From the NCBI RefSeq assembly GCF_000756815.1, contig NZ_CCVW01000002.1, positions 963,501 to 1,027,500 of the forward strand: DNA of 64,000 nt, in the 5' to 3' direction. Shown piece by piece: positions 32,786 through 43,532 of this stretch. Below the pieces are notes generated by a model. The model had not been told where the DNA came from and searched no databases. It saw only the letters and a program-made list of their open reading frames with translations. The DNA is from Legionella massiliensis (lineage in GTDB: Bacteria > Pseudomonadota > Gammaproteobacteria > Legionellales > Legionellaceae). A program made the position numbers and the translations under genes. Position 1 is the stretch's first letter, and each line of letters opens with the position of its first letter.

Positions 32786-32814
32786 AAAAAAAACCCGTCA
32801 ATATGACGGGTTTT
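32786..32814 (-). terminator. Intrinsic terminator of the alpha operon
   Basis: On the - strand an 11-bp perfect stem AAAACCCGTCA/TGACGGGTTTT with a 3-base loop is followed by further T residues, making a run of 8. It lies 17 bases after the rplQ stop and ends the long ribosomal transcript. Confidence 0.92.
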
Positions 32815-32830
32815 CAGCATTTGAATTCAA

Positions 32831-33217
32831 TTATTCATCAGCAGAACTATCATCTTGTACTGGTCTATCAACCAGTTCAATAATAGCCATAGGTGCGTTA
32901 TCACCTGTGCGGTAACCACACTTCAGAACACGCACATATCCACCAGGGCGCTCAACATATCTTGGGCCTAAAACAGTGAATAATTTTCCAACTGCACTCT
33001 TTGAACGAAGTTTATCAAAAACAAAACGACGTGAAGCAACAGAATCAGATTTGCTAACTGTAATTAGCGGCTCGATATAGCGTCGCAATTCTTTAGCTTT
33101 AGGCAGAGTTGTTTTAATCAACTCATGCTCAATCAAAGAAGTACACATATTTGAAAACATCGCTCTTCGATGGCTGCTAGTACGGCTTAATTTACGGCCA
33201 GTATTACGGTGACGCAT
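32831..33217 (-). CDS. rplQ: 50S ribosomal protein L17
   Basis: 128 residues, beginning [21 protein letters not shown], the canonical L17 start; an open extension upstream to 33262 would run into rpoA and is rejected. L17 sits near the peptide exit tunnel of the 50S subunit. The C-terminus has the acidic tail DDSSADE. It is the last gene of the alpha operon, 17 bases after rpoA, and is followed by a strong terminator. Confidence 0.97.
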   Translation of the reverse strand: MRHRNTGRKLSRTSSHRRAMFSNMCTSLIEHELIKTTLPKAKELRRYIEPLITVSKSDSVASRRFVFDKLRSKSAVGKLFTVLGPRYVERPGGYVRVLKCGYRTGDNAPMAIIELVDRPVQDDSSADE

Positions 33218-33234
33218 GACAAAAACTCCTAATA

Positions 33235-34227
33235 TTACTCGCCTAGATTCGCTGGCGGCCAATTTTCAAGTTTCATCCCTAAGGATAAAGAGCGTGATGC
33301 TAGAACGTCTTTAATTTCAGTGAGGGATTTCTTACCTAAATTTGGTGTCTTTAATAATTCATTTTCAGATTTTTGAACCAAATCGCCAATGTAATAGATA
33401 TTCTCAGCTTTCAAACAATTAGCTGAACGAACAGTAAGCTCTAAATCATCAACTGGTCGTAGCAAGACTGGATCAAAATCATTTCGCTCTTTGTTATCAG
33501 TACGAGACTCTTCAAACTTCATATCAACAAAGGCATGTAGTTGACGCTGAAGAATAGAAGCCGATATACGGATAGCTTCTTCAGGATCAAGAGTCCCATT
33601 AGTTTGTAGATCAATAGTCAGTTTGTCTAAGTCAGTACGATTCTCAACACGGGCACTATCAACAAAATAAGCGACCTTTTTAACCGGTGAGAAAGTATTG
33701 TCGATTTTTAATTTTCCAACAGACTTATGCTCAATCTCGTCATCAAAAGAGCGAACAAAAGAGTCTGTAGAATGGAAACCAACACCTTTTTCAACCTTAA
33801 GTGTCATATTCAGTTTGCCATTTTCGTTTAATGTAGCAATAACCAATTCCGGATTAATTATCTCTTGGCCATGTGTCAACTGAATATCACCTGCAGTAAC
33901 CTGGCAAGGTCCTTCCTTACTTAAAGTCAGTATTACTTCATCCCCAGTTGTTATCTTTATAGCAACTTGTTTGAGGTTTAAGAGAATATCAACAACATCC
34001 TCTTGGACACCTTCAATTGTGCTGTACTCATGCAGGACACCATCAATAGATACTTCAGTAATAGCACATCCCGGCATTGACGACAGCAATATACGCCTCA
34101 AAGCATTACCTAAAGTATGGCCATAACCACGCTCTAAAGGCTCGAGAACGATTCGAGAGTGATTGGGCGTCTCAGCATGTACTTTAAGTACAGACGGTGT
34201 CAGCATTTCATTTATTTGATTAGACAT
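33235..34227 (-). CDS. rpoA: RNA polymerase alpha subunit
   Basis: 330 residues. The N-terminal dimerisation domain includes [26 protein letters not shown], and the C-terminal domain (about 245-330) includes [20 protein letters not shown], whose Arg, Asn and Lys residues contact UP elements and activators. Normal length. It lies between rpsD and rplQ as in other gammaproteobacteria. Confidence 0.98.
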   Translation of the reverse strand: MSNQINEMLTPSVLKVHAETPNHSRIVLEPLERGYGHTLGNALRRILLSSMPGCAITEVSIDGVLHEYSTIEGVQEDVVDILLNLKQVAIKITTGDEVILTLSKEGPCQVTAGDIQLTHGQEIINPELVIATLNENGKLNMTLKVEKGVGFHSTDSFVRSFDDEIEHKSVGKLKIDNTFSPVKKVAYFVDSARVENRTDLDKLTIDLQTNGTLDPEEAIRISASILQRQLHAFVDMKFEESRTDNKERNDFDPVLLRPVDDLELTVRSANCLKAENIYYIGDLVQKSENELLKTPNLGKKSLTEIKDVLASRSLSLGMKLENWPPANLGE

Positions 34228-34245
34228 TCGGCTATATCTCCGAGC

Positions 34246-34866
34246 TTACTTAGAGTAAAGTTCAACAACTAAATTAACGTTATACAAAGACGATAAGTCA
34301 TTTAGTGATGGTACGCTTGTAAATGTACCTTTCAATGAACTTGTATCAACAGTCAACCAATCGCACGGTGCACGTTGTTCAGAAAGAGCAACAGCTGCTT
34401 GTACTCGACCCTGAGCTTTAGCCTTTTGACGAATTGCAATAACGTCACCAGGACTAACCAGGTAAGAAGCAATATTTACAACTTGCTCATTCACTAAAAT
34501 AGCTTTGTGGGCTACTAACTGTCTTGCTTCAGCACGTGTACTAGCAAATCCCATACGATAAACTACGTTATCTAAACGTCTTTCCAGCAATACCATAAGA
34601 TTCTCACCAGTAGAACCTTTTTGTCTGGCTGCCTTAGCATAGTAATTTCTAAATTGCTTTTCTAAAACACCATACAGACGTCTAATCTTTTGCTTTTCAC
34701 GCAATTGAATACCGTAATCACTCAAACGTGGTCTTTTATCGCCATGCTGTCCGGGTTGTTTTTCAGATCTGCATTTTGATTTGTGATCACGTACACCACT
34801 TTTCAAGTATAAATCCGTACCTTCTCTACGTGATAATTTACACTTTGGACCTAGATATCTAGCCAT
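34246..34866 (-). CDS. rpsD: 30S ribosomal protein S4
   Basis: 206 residues, a primary 16S rRNA binder and, in related bacteria, the translational repressor of the alpha operon. The S4-type RNA-binding domain is visible at [20 protein letters not shown]. It begins [23 protein letters not shown]. It is the C-minus form, lacking a zinc site at the N-terminus. Confidence 0.98.
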   Translation of the reverse strand: MARYLGPKCKLSRREGTDLYLKSGVRDHKSKCRSEKQPGQHGDKRPRLSDYGIQLREKQKIRRLYGVLEKQFRNYYAKAARQKGSTGENLMVLLERRLDNVVYRMGFASTRAEARQLVAHKAILVNEQVVNIASYLVSPGDVIAIRQKAKAQGRVQAAVALSEQRAPCDWLTVDTSSLKGTFTSVPSLNDLSSLYNVNLVVELYSK

Positions 34867-34883
34867 TAAATAACTCCCGAATC

Positions 34884-35282
34884 TTATACACGACGTTTTT
34901 TAGGTGGCTTACAGCCATTATGTGGTATGCCAGTCACGTCAGTAATTTCAACAATCTTAAAATCCTGTGATATCAATTCACGAATAGTTGATTCGCGACC
35001 TGGTCCAGGGCCATGTACAAATACTGCCACAGATTTCATACCGTACTCTTTAGCTACAACAGATGCTCTTTCAGTTGCAATTTGAGCCGCATAAGGGGTA
35101 CTTTTTCTAGATCCGCGGAAACCTGAACCACCAGCAGTAGCCCAGCATAAAGCGTTACCTTGACGATCTGTGAAAGTTACAATGGTATTATTGAAAGAAG
35201 CGTGAACGTGTACGATCCCATCGGATACCACACGTTTTACCTTTTTTCTTACTTTTTGTTGCTTTGCCTTACTTATAGCCAT
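34884..35282 (-). CDS. rpsK: 30S ribosomal protein S11
   Basis: 132 residues with the conserved platform-binding core [22 protein letters not shown] and the basic C-terminus KPPKKRRV. It lies at the 3' major domain of 16S rRNA near the mRNA exit, next to S18 and S21. It follows rpsM after 20 bases in the alpha operon. Confidence 0.98.
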   Translation of the reverse strand: MAISKAKQQKVRKKVKRVVSDGIVHVHASFNNTIVTFTDRQGNALCWATAGGSGFRGSRKSTPYAAQIATERASVVAKEYGMKSVAVFVHGPGPGRESTIRELISQDFKIVEITDVTGIPHNGCKPPKKRRV

Positions 35283-35302
35283 CTTTTTTTCCTACATATG
35301 AA

Positions 35303-35659
35303 TTAGTTTGAGCTACCTTTACGTCGACCTTTACGTGTGCGGGCATTAGTTTTAGTGCGCTGTCCACGTAAGGGCAAACCGCGACGGTGTCTAAGGCCTC
35401 TATAGCATCCAAGATCCATGAGTCGTTTAATATTCATAGTTACAACTCGACGTAAATCACCCTCTACAGTCATCTTGGCAATTTCCGTACGTAAAGCTTC
35501 CAACTTTTCTTCAGATAACTGAGATACTTTAGTTGACGGTTCAATTCCAACCGCTTTACATAAATTTATTGATGTTGTTTTGCCAATTCCATAAATCGAC
35601 GTCAATGCAATCACTATATGTTTGTGATCTGGTATGTTAACACCTGCAATACGAGCCAT
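35303..35659 (-). CDS. rpsM: 30S ribosomal protein S13
   Basis: 118 residues; starts [20 protein letters not shown] and ends with the basic tail typical of S13 ([20 protein letters not shown], then [11 protein letters not shown]), which reaches toward the P-site tRNA. It contacts the 50S subunit in an intersubunit bridge. It opens the alpha operon after rpmJ. Confidence 0.98.
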   Translation of the reverse strand: MARIAGVNIPDHKHIVIALTSIYGIGKTTSINLCKAVGIEPSTKVSQLSEEKLEALRTEIAKMTVEGDLRRVVTMNIKRLMDLGCYRGLRHRRGLPLRGQRTKTNARTRKGRRKGSSN

Positions 35660-35739
35660 TAATCTCTCCGAACGTTATTTTGCTCTGCCAGAAAGGGACA
35701 GAAGAATACTATTATAATGAACCAAAATCAAGCAAGGAA

Positions 35740-35853
35740 TTAACCTTGCCTTTGTTTATGTCTTGCATCTTTACATATAACGCGGATAACTCCATTGCGC
35801 TTAATAATTTTGCAGTTTCGACAGAGTCGTTTTACTGATGCTCTAACTTTCAT
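35740..35853 (-). CDS. rpmJ: 50S ribosomal protein L36
   Basis: A 37-residue protein, [20 protein letters not shown] followed by [17 protein letters not shown], found by reading the spacer between secY and rpsM. C11, C14, C27 and H32 form the zinc site, so this is the zinc-binding (C-plus) paralogue type. It sits at the spc/alpha boundary as in E. coli. Confidence 0.96.
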   Translation of the reverse strand: MKVRASVKRLCRNCKIIKRNGVIRVICKDARHKQRQG

Positions 35854-35871
35854 TAATAACTCCGATAATAA

Positions 35872-37206
35872 TCATAAAAGACCGGGCAACTTGGTCCCTT
35901 TAAAATTGGCTTTTTTCATCAAAGAATCATACTGTTGTGTCATGAGATGGGCTTGCACTTGTGCAACAAAATCCATTATCACAACCACAATAATCAACAG
36001 TGATGTTCCGCCAAAATAAAAAGGCACATGCCAGGTATACATCAAAATCTGTGGTAATAAACAAACCAAAACCAAATAGAGTGCGCCAATCAATGTCAAT
36101 CGCGTCATTACTGAATCAATATATCTGGTAGTCTGTTCACCGGGACGGATCCCTGGGATATAGGCACCAGATTTTTTCAGATTGTCCGCTGTATCTTTGG
36201 GATTGAATACCAAAGCAGCATAGAAAAACGCAAAGAACAAAATTGCAGCAGCATAAACTATCAGATATAAGGGCTGCCCGGGTGATAAAGCTAATCCAAT
36301 ATCAGCCAGCCAATCCATTCCCTTTCCTCTTGCAAAAAATTGCGCAAGGGTAGCAGGTAATAGAATTATGCTAGATGCAAAAATTGGAGGAATCACACCA
36401 GACATATTGATCTTTAAAGGTAAATGGCTAGTTTGCGCCGCATATACCTTACGACCATGCGTGCGTTGAGCATAGTTAACTCTAATTCGGCGTTGAGCCC
36501 TTTCCATAAATACAACAAAGCCTGTTACTACAACAACAATAACCGCAACAAGTATTAAAGTAAGAGCCTGCATCTGACCTTCTCGTACTTGTTGAAACAC
36601 TGATGCGATGGCATTTGGCATGCTTGAAACAATACCGGAAAAGATAATGAGTGATATACCATTACCCACACCTTTTTCAGTAATCTGCTCCCCAAGCCAC
36701 ATCAGAAACATTGTTCCAGTAACTAAAGTAACAACAGCGGTGAAATAAAAGAAAATATCTGCCTGCATGGCAATCTGTTGTCCGGCTAGCCATCTGGCCA
36801 TCCCCAACGATTGAAATATTGCAAGAATCAAGGTCAGATATCGAGTGTACTGATTTATCTTTCTACGCCCCGACTCCCCTTCCTTCTTCAGTTGTTCTAG
36901 CTTAGGAGATACAACAGAAAAAAGTTGGATGATAATCGATGCAGAGATATAGGGCATAATTCCTATAGCAAAGACAGTCACTCTGGATAATGCGCCACCA
37001 GAAAACATATTGAACAAGCCAAAAATTGTATTTTGTTGTTCACCAAAAAAATTAGCTAATTTTTGTGGATCTAATCCAGGAACGGGTATATGTGCGCCTA
37101 GCCTATATACCAGAATTCCTAAAACAACAAAAAGCAATCTTGCTTTTAGTTCTGCCAATCCACCTTTGGATTGGCTATTGTTCAGCCTTTGGTTATTCAT
37201 AGTCAC
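35872..37206 (-). CDS. secY: Protein translocase channel subunit SecY
   Basis: 444 residues with ten predicted membrane helices, the plug region after helix 1 and the cytoplasmic loop [20 protein letters not shown] involved in ribosome and SecA contact. It forms the SecYEG channel with the SecE encoded at 62035-62406. It overlaps rplO by 4 bases, so the two are translated in tandem. Confidence 0.98.
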   Translation of the reverse strand: MTMNNQRLNNSQSKGGLAELKARLLFVVLGILVYRLGAHIPVPGLDPQKLANFFGEQQNTIFGLFNMFSGGALSRVTVFAIGIMPYISASIIIQLFSVVSPKLEQLKKEGESGRRKINQYTRYLTLILAIFQSLGMARWLAGQQIAMQADIFFYFTAVVTLVTGTMFLMWLGEQITEKGVGNGISLIIFSGIVSSMPNAIASVFQQVREGQMQALTLILVAVIVVVVTGFVVFMERAQRRIRVNYAQRTHGRKVYAAQTSHLPLKINMSGVIPPIFASSIILLPATLAQFFARGKGMDWLADIGLALSPGQPLYLIVYAAAILFFAFFYAALVFNPKDTADNLKKSGAYIPGIRPGEQTTRYIDSVMTRLTLIGALYLVLVCLLPQILMYTWHVPFYFGGTSLLIIVVVIMDFVAQVQAHLMTQQYDSLMKKANFKGTKLPGLL

Positions 37207-37637
37207 TCTTCAATGCTGCCACCAGCTTGCTCAATCGCAGAGCGCGCACCCTTAGTAATACGTAATCCTTTCAACTTAAGCGGAGCTTTAACTTCACCAG
37301 AGAGTATAACCTTAACTTCGCGAATTGATTTGCAAATCAACCCAGAAGCTTTCAGTACATCGATATCGATTATCTCTGCTTGTAAATTTGCTAGTTCCCC
37401 TAGAGTAACTTGATCAATTGTTTTCGCAACGCGAGATTTAAAGCCCATTTTAGGCAATCGGCGTTGAATAGGCATCTGACCACCCTCAAAATTAATTTTG
37501 TGGTAACCACCAGCTCTTGCCTTTTGACCTTTATGTCCTTTACCGCTTGTTTTTCCCAAGCCAGAACCAATTCCTCTACCAAGGCGTCTTTTACTTGGTC
37601 TTGAACCGGGATCCGGAGACAGTGTATTTAAATTCAT
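37203..37637 (-). CDS. rplO: 50S ribosomal protein L15
   Basis: 144 residues. The basic Gly-rich N-terminus ([20 protein letters not shown]) threads into 23S rRNA, and the globular part ends in [15 protein letters not shown]. It shares its start base with the rpmD stop and overlaps secY. Confidence 0.97.
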   Translation of the reverse strand: MNLNTLSPDPGSRPSKRRLGRGIGSGLGKTSGKGHKGQKARAGGYHKINFEGGQMPIQRRLPKMGFKSRVAKTIDQVTLGELANLQAEIIDIDVLKASGLICKSIREVKVILSGEVKAPLKLKGLRITKGARSAIEQAGGSIEE

Positions 37638-37825
37638 TACGCACTCTCCTCAACTTGTAACAGATAGTATACTGCGTTAATTAAACCGCGTATCGCAGGA
37701 ATATCCTGATGAATAACACTTGAATTTAATTTACCTAAACCTAACTGTTTTACAATTTCAACATGTTTTGGCTTACGTCCAATCGTACTTTTCACCAGTG
37801 TAATTTTAAGATTTTTGCTCATCAT
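37637..37825 (-). CDS. rpmD: 50S ribosomal protein L30
   Basis: 62 residues with the L30 core [20 protein letters not shown] and [15 protein letters not shown]. It meets rpsE and rplO with one-base stop/start overlaps, which suggests strict coupling. Confidence 0.96.
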   Translation of the reverse strand: MMSKNLKITLVKSTIGRKPKHVEIVKQLGLGKLNSSVIHQDIPAIRGLINAVYYLLQVEESA

Positions 37826-38331
37826 TAGCCCGCCATTACTTCTTCAACTGACTTACCGCGCTTAGCAGCTACATAGTCAGGAGTTCCAATATTAGTAAGC
37901 GCTGCAATTGTAGCTCGTACAATATTACTTGGATTCGTTGATCCAATGCTTTTAGCAAGAATATTTTGTACGCCAAGAACTTCTAACACAGCTCTCATAG
38001 CACCACCGGCGATAATTCCAGTACCTTCACTTGCAGGCTTCATAAACACTTTAGAAGCACCATAACTCCAGGTAATTTCGTGGTGAATTGTTGTACCAGC
38101 TAAAGGAATATAAGTCATGTTCTTTCTTGCTTGTTCCATCGCTTTCTGGATAGCAATTGGAACTTCTCGTGCTTTACCACGTCCATAACCAACTTTTCCT
38201 TTACCGTCACCAATAACAACTAATACGGCAAACCCAAAAACGCGACCGCCCTTAACAACTTTGGCTGTACGCGTAACAGATACTAATTTTTCTTGGTATC
38301 CGTCACTTTTCATTGATTCATCAAATGCCAT
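37825..38331 (-). CDS. rpsE: 30S ribosomal protein S5
   Basis: 168 residues; the double-stranded RNA-binding domain contains [20 protein letters not shown], and the C-terminal domain includes [13 protein letters not shown]. It takes part in decoding accuracy with S4 and S12. The loop residues known from spectinomycin resistance are not obviously altered. Confidence 0.98.
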   Translation of the reverse strand: MAFDESMKSDGYQEKLVSVTRTAKVVKGGRVFGFAVLVVIGDGKGKVGYGRGKAREVPIAIQKAMEQARKNMTYIPLAGTTIHHEITWSYGASKVFMKPASEGTGIIAGGAMRAVLEVLGVQNILAKSIGSTNPSNIVRATIAALTNIGTPDYVAAKRGKSVEEVMAG

Positions 38332-38340
38332 AACCGTTCC

Positions 38341-38697
38341 TTAAAAATTCAAACCAGCTTCACGTGCACTATCAGCCAAAGCTTTGACACGACCATGGTA
38401 TTTATAACCAGCACGGTCAAATGCAACTTCACTAATTTGCTTAGCTTTTGCACGCTCGCCTAACAATTTGCCAACGCGTTGGGCTTGTTCAACCTTTGTT
38501 CCGGACAGAGTAGATTTCAATTCTTTATCTAAAGTTGATGCGGATACAATAACCATATCACCTTTCTCGCCACGAACAACGATTTGCGAATATATGTGTG
38601 AACCACTTCTGTGTACTACAAGTCTTGGCCTTTTTGAATGGCGTAGAATGGCCTTTGCTTTTAAACCTCGTCGAATACGGGCTTTATCTTTATTCAT
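38341..38697 (-). CDS. rplR: 50S ribosomal protein L18
   Basis: 118 residues, a 5S rRNA binder, with [18 protein letters not shown] and the C-terminal ending [17 protein letters not shown] typical of L18. Located between rpsE and rplF in the spc operon. Confidence 0.98.
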   Translation of the reverse strand: MNKDKARIRRGLKAKAILRHSKRPRLVVHRSGSHIYSQIVVRGEKGDMVIVSASTLDKELKSTLSGTKVEQAQRVGKLLGERAKAKQISEVAFDRAGYKYHGRVKALADSAREAGLNF

Positions 38698-38707
38698 GAT
38701 TTACACC

Positions 38708-39244
38708 TTATTTCTTTTTGGCTTCTTTACGAACAATTACTTCACCTGCGTATTTTACGCCTTTACCTTTATATGGCTCTGGTGGTCTAAATGCACGTAT
38801 CTCTGAAGCGACTTGTCCAAGAAGCTGCTTGTCAATGCCCCGAATTATTATCGTGGTATTATTAGGTGTCTCAACCGTAATACCTTCAGGTAGCTTGTAC
38901 TCAATTGGATGTGAATAACCCAATGAAAGAGCTACCGTTTTGTTACTTGCTTGTGCTCTGTAACCAACCCCGACAAGCTCAAGAGTTAAGTCGAAACCGT
39001 TGGTAACGCCTTTGACCATATTGCTTACTAAGGCTCTTACAGTTCCGGCATGCGCCCATGCAGTTGGATCATTTGAAGCAGGGCTAAACGTAATTTTTTT
39101 GTCTTCACTCTTACTAACATTTACATGCTTGTTATAGTGTTGAACCAATGACCCTTTTGGTCCCTTTACCGTTAAAGTATCTTTTCCCACAGTCAATTCA
39201 ACGTTTGCTGGTAACTCTATGGGGGCTTTTGCTACTCTAGACAT
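38708..39244 (-). CDS. rplF: 50S ribosomal protein L6
   Basis: 178 residues made of two similar domains. The C-terminal one carries RAFRPPEPYKGKGVKYAGE, the conserved 23S rRNA contact near the sarcin-ricin loop. Normal length and normal position between rpsH and rplR. Confidence 0.98.
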   Translation of the reverse strand: MSRVAKAPIELPANVELTVGKDTLTVKGPKGSLVQHYNKHVNVSKSEDKKITFSPASNDPTAWAHAGTVRALVSNMVKGVTNGFDLTLELVGVGYRAQASNKTVALSLGYSHPIEYKLPEGITVETPNNTTIIIRGIDKQLLGQVASEIRAFRPPEPYKGKGVKYAGEVIVRKEAKKK

Positions 39245-39261
39245 TTCATTCCTCTCAAGTA

Positions 39262-39657
39262 TTAGGCCACTTCACAGATAACTTCACCGCCAAGACCTTT
39301 TGTTCTAGCTGCGACATGTGTCATAACCCCTTTTGAAGTAGACAATATTGCAACACCAAATCCAGGTATTGAAGGTAGCTCTTTAGAAGATTTATACACT
39401 CTTAAACCAGGTCTGCTGATACGCAAAATACGCTCAATTACCGGTCTACCGTGGTAATACTTTAATTGTATCGTGATTGATTTAAGATTATTCTCAAGCG
39501 GCTGTACATTAAAATCTAATATATAACCTTCTTCTTTTAATACCCTTGCTATTTCCTCTTTTAATTTAGATGAATTCAGGGTAACACTCTGATGTTTTGC
39601 TTGCTGACCATTACGAATTCTAGTCAACATGTCAGCAACAGGATCATGCATACTCAC
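39262..39657 (-). CDS. rpsH: 30S ribosomal protein S8
   Basis: 131 residues starting [20 protein letters not shown] and ending GEVICEVA, with the RNA-binding segment [20 protein letters not shown]. In E. coli S8 is the translational repressor of the spc operon, acting on the rplE region; whether that holds here is not shown by the sequence. Confidence 0.98.
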   Translation of the reverse strand: MSMHDPVADMLTRIRNGQQAKHQSVTLNSSKLKEEIARVLKEEGYILDFNVQPLENNLKSITIQLKYYHGRPVIERILRISRPGLRVYKSSKELPSIPGFGVAILSTSKGVMTHVAARTKGLGGEVICEVA

Positions 39658-39680
39658 AGTTGTTCTCCATTGAATAAATT

Positions 39681-39983
39681 TTACCAGCTGGATTTACGGC
39701 CACCTGTGACATTACCAGTCATTAGCTGTTGTCTCAGGCAAATCCTGCAAAGTCCAAACTTGCGATAAACGGCATGTGGACGGCCACATTGCTGACAACG
39801 CGTACTGTTACGCACAGGATTTGAATTCAATGGCAGCTTTGCTAACTTTGCTTGAGCTTCCATAATTTCATCAAAATCCTGCGATGACTTAATTAAAACT
39901 TTCAATTCATTTCTTCGTGCTCTATATTTTGCGACGAGCTTTGAACGCTTACTTTCGCGGGCGAGCATAGATTTTTTAGCCAC
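39681..39983 (-). CDS. rpsN: 30S ribosomal protein S14, long form with two CxxC pairs
   Basis: 100 residues, the long S14 class. Unlike E. coli S14 it has two Cys pairs, CQQC and CRIC, around [12 protein letters not shown], which would form a zinc knuckle. It ends [11 protein letters not shown], matching the family. Located between rplE and rpsH. Confidence 0.97.
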   Translation of the reverse strand: MAKKSMLARESKRSKLVAKYRARRNELKVLIKSSQDFDEIMEAQAKLAKLPLNSNPVRNSTRCQQCGRPHAVYRKFGLCRICLRQQLMTGNVTGGRKSSW

Positions 39984-39997
39984 AGTATTTACCCTTC

Positions 39998-40549
39998 TTA
40001 GTGTTTATCTCTGTCTTTCAAAGGCAGGTTAAATGCTTCCAACAAGGCCTTTGCTTCTTCGTTTGTTTTAGCACTTGTGGTTATACAAATATCTAAACCA
40101 CGAATACCGTCCGTCTTATCAAAATCGATTTCAGGAAAAACGATTTGCTCGTGTATACCCATGCTATAGTTACCTGTACCATCAAATGACTTAGGGTTTA
40201 ATCCACGAAAGTCACGTACACGAGGCAGTGTTATAGTAATTAATCTATCCAAAAACTCATACATACGTTCACGTCGTAAGGTTACTTTGCAGCCAATTGG
40301 CCAACCCTCACGAATTTTAAAACCTGCCAGAGATTTTTTGGCTTTTGTAACAACAGGCTTTTGCCCTGATATTAAAGTCATATCTTCAACAGCGTGGTTC
40401 ATGACCTTTTTATCTCCAACAGCCTCACCAACACCCATATTTAGTGTGATCTTAAGGATCTTGGGAACTTCCATAACACTTTTGTAGCCGAATTTTTTCA
40501 TCATCATATCGACTACTTCTTTTTTATAAAACTCTTTAAGTCTAGCCAT
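39998..40549 (-). CDS. rplE: 50S ribosomal protein L5
   Basis: 183 residues; binds 5S rRNA and contacts P-site tRNA. Recognised by [34 protein letters not shown] and the [12 protein letters not shown] segment. Spacing to rplX is 12 bases. Confidence 0.98.
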   Translation of the reverse strand: MARLKEFYKKEVVDMMMKKFGYKSVMEVPKILKITLNMGVGEAVGDKKVMNHAVEDMTLISGQKPVVTKAKKSLAGFKIREGWPIGCKVTLRRERMYEFLDRLITITLPRVRDFRGLNPKSFDGTGNYSMGIHEQIVFPEIDFDKTDGIRGLDICITTSAKTNEEAKALLEAFNLPLKDRDKH

Positions 40550-40561
40550 TTCGTCACCTAA

Positions 40562-40888
40562 TTAGACAAGGTCGATTACTTCATTATTCGACTTGAAGTA
40601 CCTTACTTTTTGCTTTTTACCGTCTTTTTCTAGATACTTAAATCCTACTTTATCCGCTTTTTTAGATACCGGATTATAAATAGCAACGTTAGAAGCATCT
40701 AATGCAGCCTCCCGGGTAATTATTCCGCCCTGCTGATCTAATTGTGGATTTGGTTTAACGTGCTTTTTAATTAAATTCGCACCTTCAACGATAACGTTGT
40801 TGCCAAATACCCGCATTACCGTACCAACATGACCTTTGCTTTTTCCGGCAATGACGATAACAGTATCACCTGATTTTATGCGCTTCAT
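40562..40888 (-). CDS. rplX: 50S ribosomal protein L24
   Basis: 108 residues with a KOW motif near the N-terminus (SGDTVIVIAGKSKGHVGTV), an early-assembly protein of the 50S subunit. Follows rplN after 12 bases. Confidence 0.97.
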   Translation of the reverse strand: MKRIKSGDTVIVIAGKSKGHVGTVMRVFGNNVIVEGANLIKKHVKPNPQLDQQGGIITREAALDASNVAIYNPVSKKADKVGFKYLEKDGKKQKVRYFKSNNEVIDLV

Positions 40889-40900
40889 AGCTAATCCTTC

Positions 40901-41266
40901 CTACAATACTTCAGCTGCAAGAGAGATAATTTTCATAAACCGCTCTCTCAGCTCACGAGTCACAGGGCCGAATATACGTGTTCCTATAGGCTCGTTTTGG
41001 TTATTTAAAAGTACGGCAGCGTTACCATCGAAGCGTATAAGTGAACCATCATCACGGCGTACACCTTGACTAGTCCTAACCACAACAGCCTTCATAACAG
41101 CACCTTTCTTTACCTTACTACGTGGTATTGCATCTTTAATGCTTACTTTAATAACATCACCAACACGCGCATAGCGTCTATGTGACCCACCAAGCACCTT
41201 GATACACATCACTTTGCGTGCCCCGCTGTTATCTGCAACTTCGAGCACAGTCTGCATTTGTATCAT
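40901..41266 (-). CDS. rplN: 50S ribosomal protein L14
   Basis: 121 residues beginning [20 protein letters not shown], the canonical L14 start, with SRKVKK-type basic loops and an EVL end. It contacts 16S rRNA in an intersubunit bridge. It is preceded by an unusually long spacer (86 bases) holding a hairpin and a -10-like box. Confidence 0.98.
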   Translation of the reverse strand: MIQMQTVLEVADNSGARKVMCIKVLGGSHRRYARVGDVIKVSIKDAIPRSKVKKGAVMKAVVVRTSQGVRRDDGSLIRFDGNAAVLLNNQNEPIGTRIFGPVTRELRERFMKIISLAAEVL

Positions 41267-41294
41267 TCTATTCTCCAGCTCTAAATTCGACCAG

Positions 41295-41319
41295 AAAAAG
41301 GCTGCTGATTATATCAGCC
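41295..41319 (-). promoter_or_regulatory. Hairpin with U-tract overlapping an extended -10 box between rpsQ and rplN
   Basis: On the - strand GGCTGATATAATCAGCAGCC (41300-41319) is followed by five T (41295-41299), resembling a weak terminator with a 5-bp stem. The same bases contain TGATATAAT, an extended -10 element (TATAAT at 41308-41313). It could attenuate upstream transcripts and restart the spc part of the operon. Confidence 0.4.
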
Positions 41320-41352
41320 CTCTCATAGTTTTAAAAGTAAAACACATGATTA

Positions 41353-41604
41353 TCAGGAAATTACTTCTACTAATACCCAACTTTTCGTTTTTGAGAGTGG
41401 TCGAGACTCACGTATTTTTACTATATTACCAATTCTTCCTACTTGATTTTCATCATGAGCGTGAAGTTTAGTTCTACGCTTCATAATTTTTCCGTATTTA
41501 GGATGCTTAACTGTACGTTCAACCATTACAACAATAGTCTTTTGCATCTTATCACTGACAACTTTACCTACTATAGTTCTGCCATTTGTTTCACTATTTA
41601 CCAT
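41353..41604 (-). CDS. rpsQ: 30S ribosomal protein S17
   Basis: 83 residues with the OB-fold core [20 protein letters not shown] and the [19 protein letters not shown] segment. A primary binder of the 5' domain of 16S rRNA. It overlaps rpmC by 11 bases. Confidence 0.97.
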   Translation of the reverse strand: MVNSETNGRTIVGKVVSDKMQKTIVVMVERTVKHPKYGKIMKRRTKLHAHDENQVGRIGNIVKIRESRPLSKTKSWVLVEVIS

Positions 41605-41803
41605 GGCTTGTTCCTACCTTTTCAGACATGATTGTTTTAACTCGTGCAATAGTCTTTCTGACTGCTGTAACGAGATGTGTCTTATTTAGCGAGCCACTGG
41701 CCTTCTTCATACGGAGGGTCATTTGCTCTTTACGCAAGGAGAGAAGCTCGGCTTGCAATTCTTCAGGTGTTAAGTTTCTTAACTCTTTAATATCTTTCAT
41801 CAC
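41594..41803 (-). CDS. rpmC: 50S ribosomal protein L29
   Basis: 69 residues, two-helix protein with [20 protein letters not shown] and [19 protein letters not shown]. It sits at the tunnel exit next to L23, a docking area for SRP and trigger factor. Overlaps both rplP and rpsQ slightly. Confidence 0.97.
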   Translation of the reverse strand: MMKDIKELRNLTPEELQAELLSLRKEQMTLRMKKASGSLNKTHLVTAVRKTIARVKTIMSEKVGTSHGK

Positions 41804-42213
41804 ATCACCTTGCGCTCTTCGAAGATTACTTTGAAAGGTAGTTTTGCCTTGGCAAGATCAAATGCTTCCATTGCCAACTCTTTACTAACACCTTCCATTT
41901 CAAATAACACTTTACCTGGCTGGATCTGAGCAACCCAATACTCTACGCTACCCTTACCCTTACCTTGTCTTACTTCTAACGGTTTTTGAGTTATTGGCTT
42001 ATCTGGAAATACACGGATCCAAATCTTACCGCCACGCTTAATATGTCTTGTCATCGCTCTACGAGCTGCTTCAATTTGACGTGCAGTTAGGCGGCCTCGT
42101 TCAAGCGCCTTTAGACCAAACTCTCCAAAGCTAACCGTTGAACCCCTTTGGGCTAGACCGCGGTTCCGGCCCTTCATTTGCTTACGATATTTCGTACGTT
42201 TTGGCTGTAACAT
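41800..42213 (-). CDS. rplP: 50S ribosomal protein L16
   Basis: 137 residues with [20 protein letters not shown] at the start and [20 protein letters not shown], a loop that approaches the peptidyl transferase centre. Located between rpsC and rpmC. Confidence 0.98.
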   Translation of the reverse strand: MLQPKRTKYRKQMKGRNRGLAQRGSTVSFGEFGLKALERGRLTARQIEAARRAMTRHIKRGGKIWIRVFPDKPITQKPLEVRQGKGKGSVEYWVAQIQPGKVLFEMEGVSKELAMEAFDLAKAKLPFKVIFEERKVM

Positions 42214-42229
42214 GATTCTAATTCCTCAC

Positions 42230-42886
42230 TTACTTACCGCTTTCAGCGTTTCGGTTTTTCTGAGGGAGCACTTCCCCTTTGAAAATCCACACTTTAACAC
42301 CTATGATTCCATAGGTTGTTTTAGCTTCAGCAGTACCATAATCAACATCTGCACGGAAAGTATGTAGAGGAACTCTTCCTTCACGGTACCATTCACTACG
42401 TGCTATCTCAGCACCGCCTAAACGTCCGCTAACGCAAATCTTGATTCCCTTTGCACCGGCTTTCATAGCGGATGTAACAGCACGCTTCATAGCGCGTCGG
42501 AACATAACACGTTGTTCCAACTGTTGGGCAATGCCTTCAGCTACTAGAGTAGAATCCAATTCAGGTTTGCGAACTTCTTCTATATTTAAATGAACCGGAA
42601 CTCCGAGTTTAGCGGCAATCTCGCTTCTAAGTGCCTCAATACCGCCACCTTTTTTCCCGATAATAACGCCAGGTCTTGCTGTATGAATTGTCACAACAGC
42701 ATTATTTGCAGGTCGCTCTATGCGGATTTTGCTTACTGCTGCTGCCATAAGCTTTTTCTTCAGGTCTTTACGCAAGTTGATATCTTGATTCAAAAGCTGA
42801 GCATAATTTTTGCTTGCATACCACTTTGAATTCCAATCCTGCGTTATACCAAGACGTATACCTATTGGGTTAACTTTTTGTCCCAT
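42230..42886 (-). CDS. rpsC: 30S ribosomal protein S3
   Basis: 218 residues with a KH domain ([17 protein letters not shown]) and the C-terminal S3 domain [20 protein letters not shown]. Part of the mRNA entry channel. It starts 2 bases after the rplV stop. Confidence 0.98.
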   Translation of the reverse strand: MGQKVNPIGIRLGITQDWNSKWYASKNYAQLLNQDINLRKDLKKKLMAAAVSKIRIERPANNAVVTIHTARPGVIIGKKGGGIEALRSEIAAKLGVPVHLNIEEVRKPELDSTLVAEGIAQQLEQRVMFRRAMKRAVTSAMKAGAKGIKICVSGRLGGAEIARSEWYREGRVPLHTFRADVDYGTAEAKTTYGIIGVKVWIFKGEVLPQKNRNAESGK

Positions 42887-42888
42887 TG

Positions 42889-43227
42889 CTATTCCTCGTC
42901 AGACACTTTAATTGTGATGTGGCAGGTACGCTTGCATATACGGTTTGCACGACCCTTTGCACGAGGGCTAATTCTCTTCAAAGTAGCCGCCTCATCAACA
43001 CAAACCACACCCACTTTTAATTCATCGATGTCGGCGCCGTTATTATTTTCAGCATTTGCCATAGCAGACTGAAGTAACTTTAGCATTAACTGCGCACCCT
43101 TTTTGGGGGTATATTTAAGGACATCAACTGCTTTAGAAACGTCCATTTTACGTATCATATCCGCAACCAGCCTGCCTTTTTGAGCAGACAGAGGTGCATT
43201 TCTTAATTTTGCTGTAACTTCCATCAT
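42889..43227 (-). CDS. rplV: 50S ribosomal protein L22
   Basis: 112 residues; the extended beta-hairpin [20 protein letters not shown] lines the exit tunnel, the site where macrolide-related changes occur in other species. No deletion is apparent there. Confidence 0.98.
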   Translation of the reverse strand: MMEVTAKLRNAPLSAQKGRLVADMIRKMDVSKAVDVLKYTPKKGAQLMLKLLQSAMANAENNNGADIDELKVGVVCVDEAATLKRISPRAKGRANRICKRTCHITIKVSDEE

Positions 43228-43233
43228 CGCCTC

Positions 43234-43512
43234 TTACTTACCTTTGGCTTTTCTGTCACCAGAATGGCCTTTGAACGTACGAGTCATGGCGAACTCACCC
43301 AGTTTGTGACCGACCATGTTATCTGTGATATATACAGGAACATGATCCTTGCCGTTATGAACAGCAATTGTAAGGTCAATCATCTCAGGAACAATAGTTG
43401 AGCGCCTGGACCAAGTTTTAATCGGTTTTTTGGACTTAGATTCGATCGCCGCTTCAACTTTACTTAATAAGTGATGATCGATAAAAGGACCTTTTCTAAT
43501 AGAACGTGCCAC
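43234..43512 (-). CDS. rpsS: 30S ribosomal protein S19
   Basis: 92 residues beginning [20 protein letters not shown] and including [20 protein letters not shown]. Binds the head of the 30S subunit with S13. Confidence 0.98.
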   Translation of the reverse strand: MARSIRKGPFIDHHLLSKVEAAIESKSKKPIKTWSRRSTIVPEMIDLTIAVHNGKDHVPVYITDNMVGHKLGEFAMTRTFKGHSGDRKAKGK

Positions 43513-43532
43513 CTTGATATCCTCTTAGCTAA

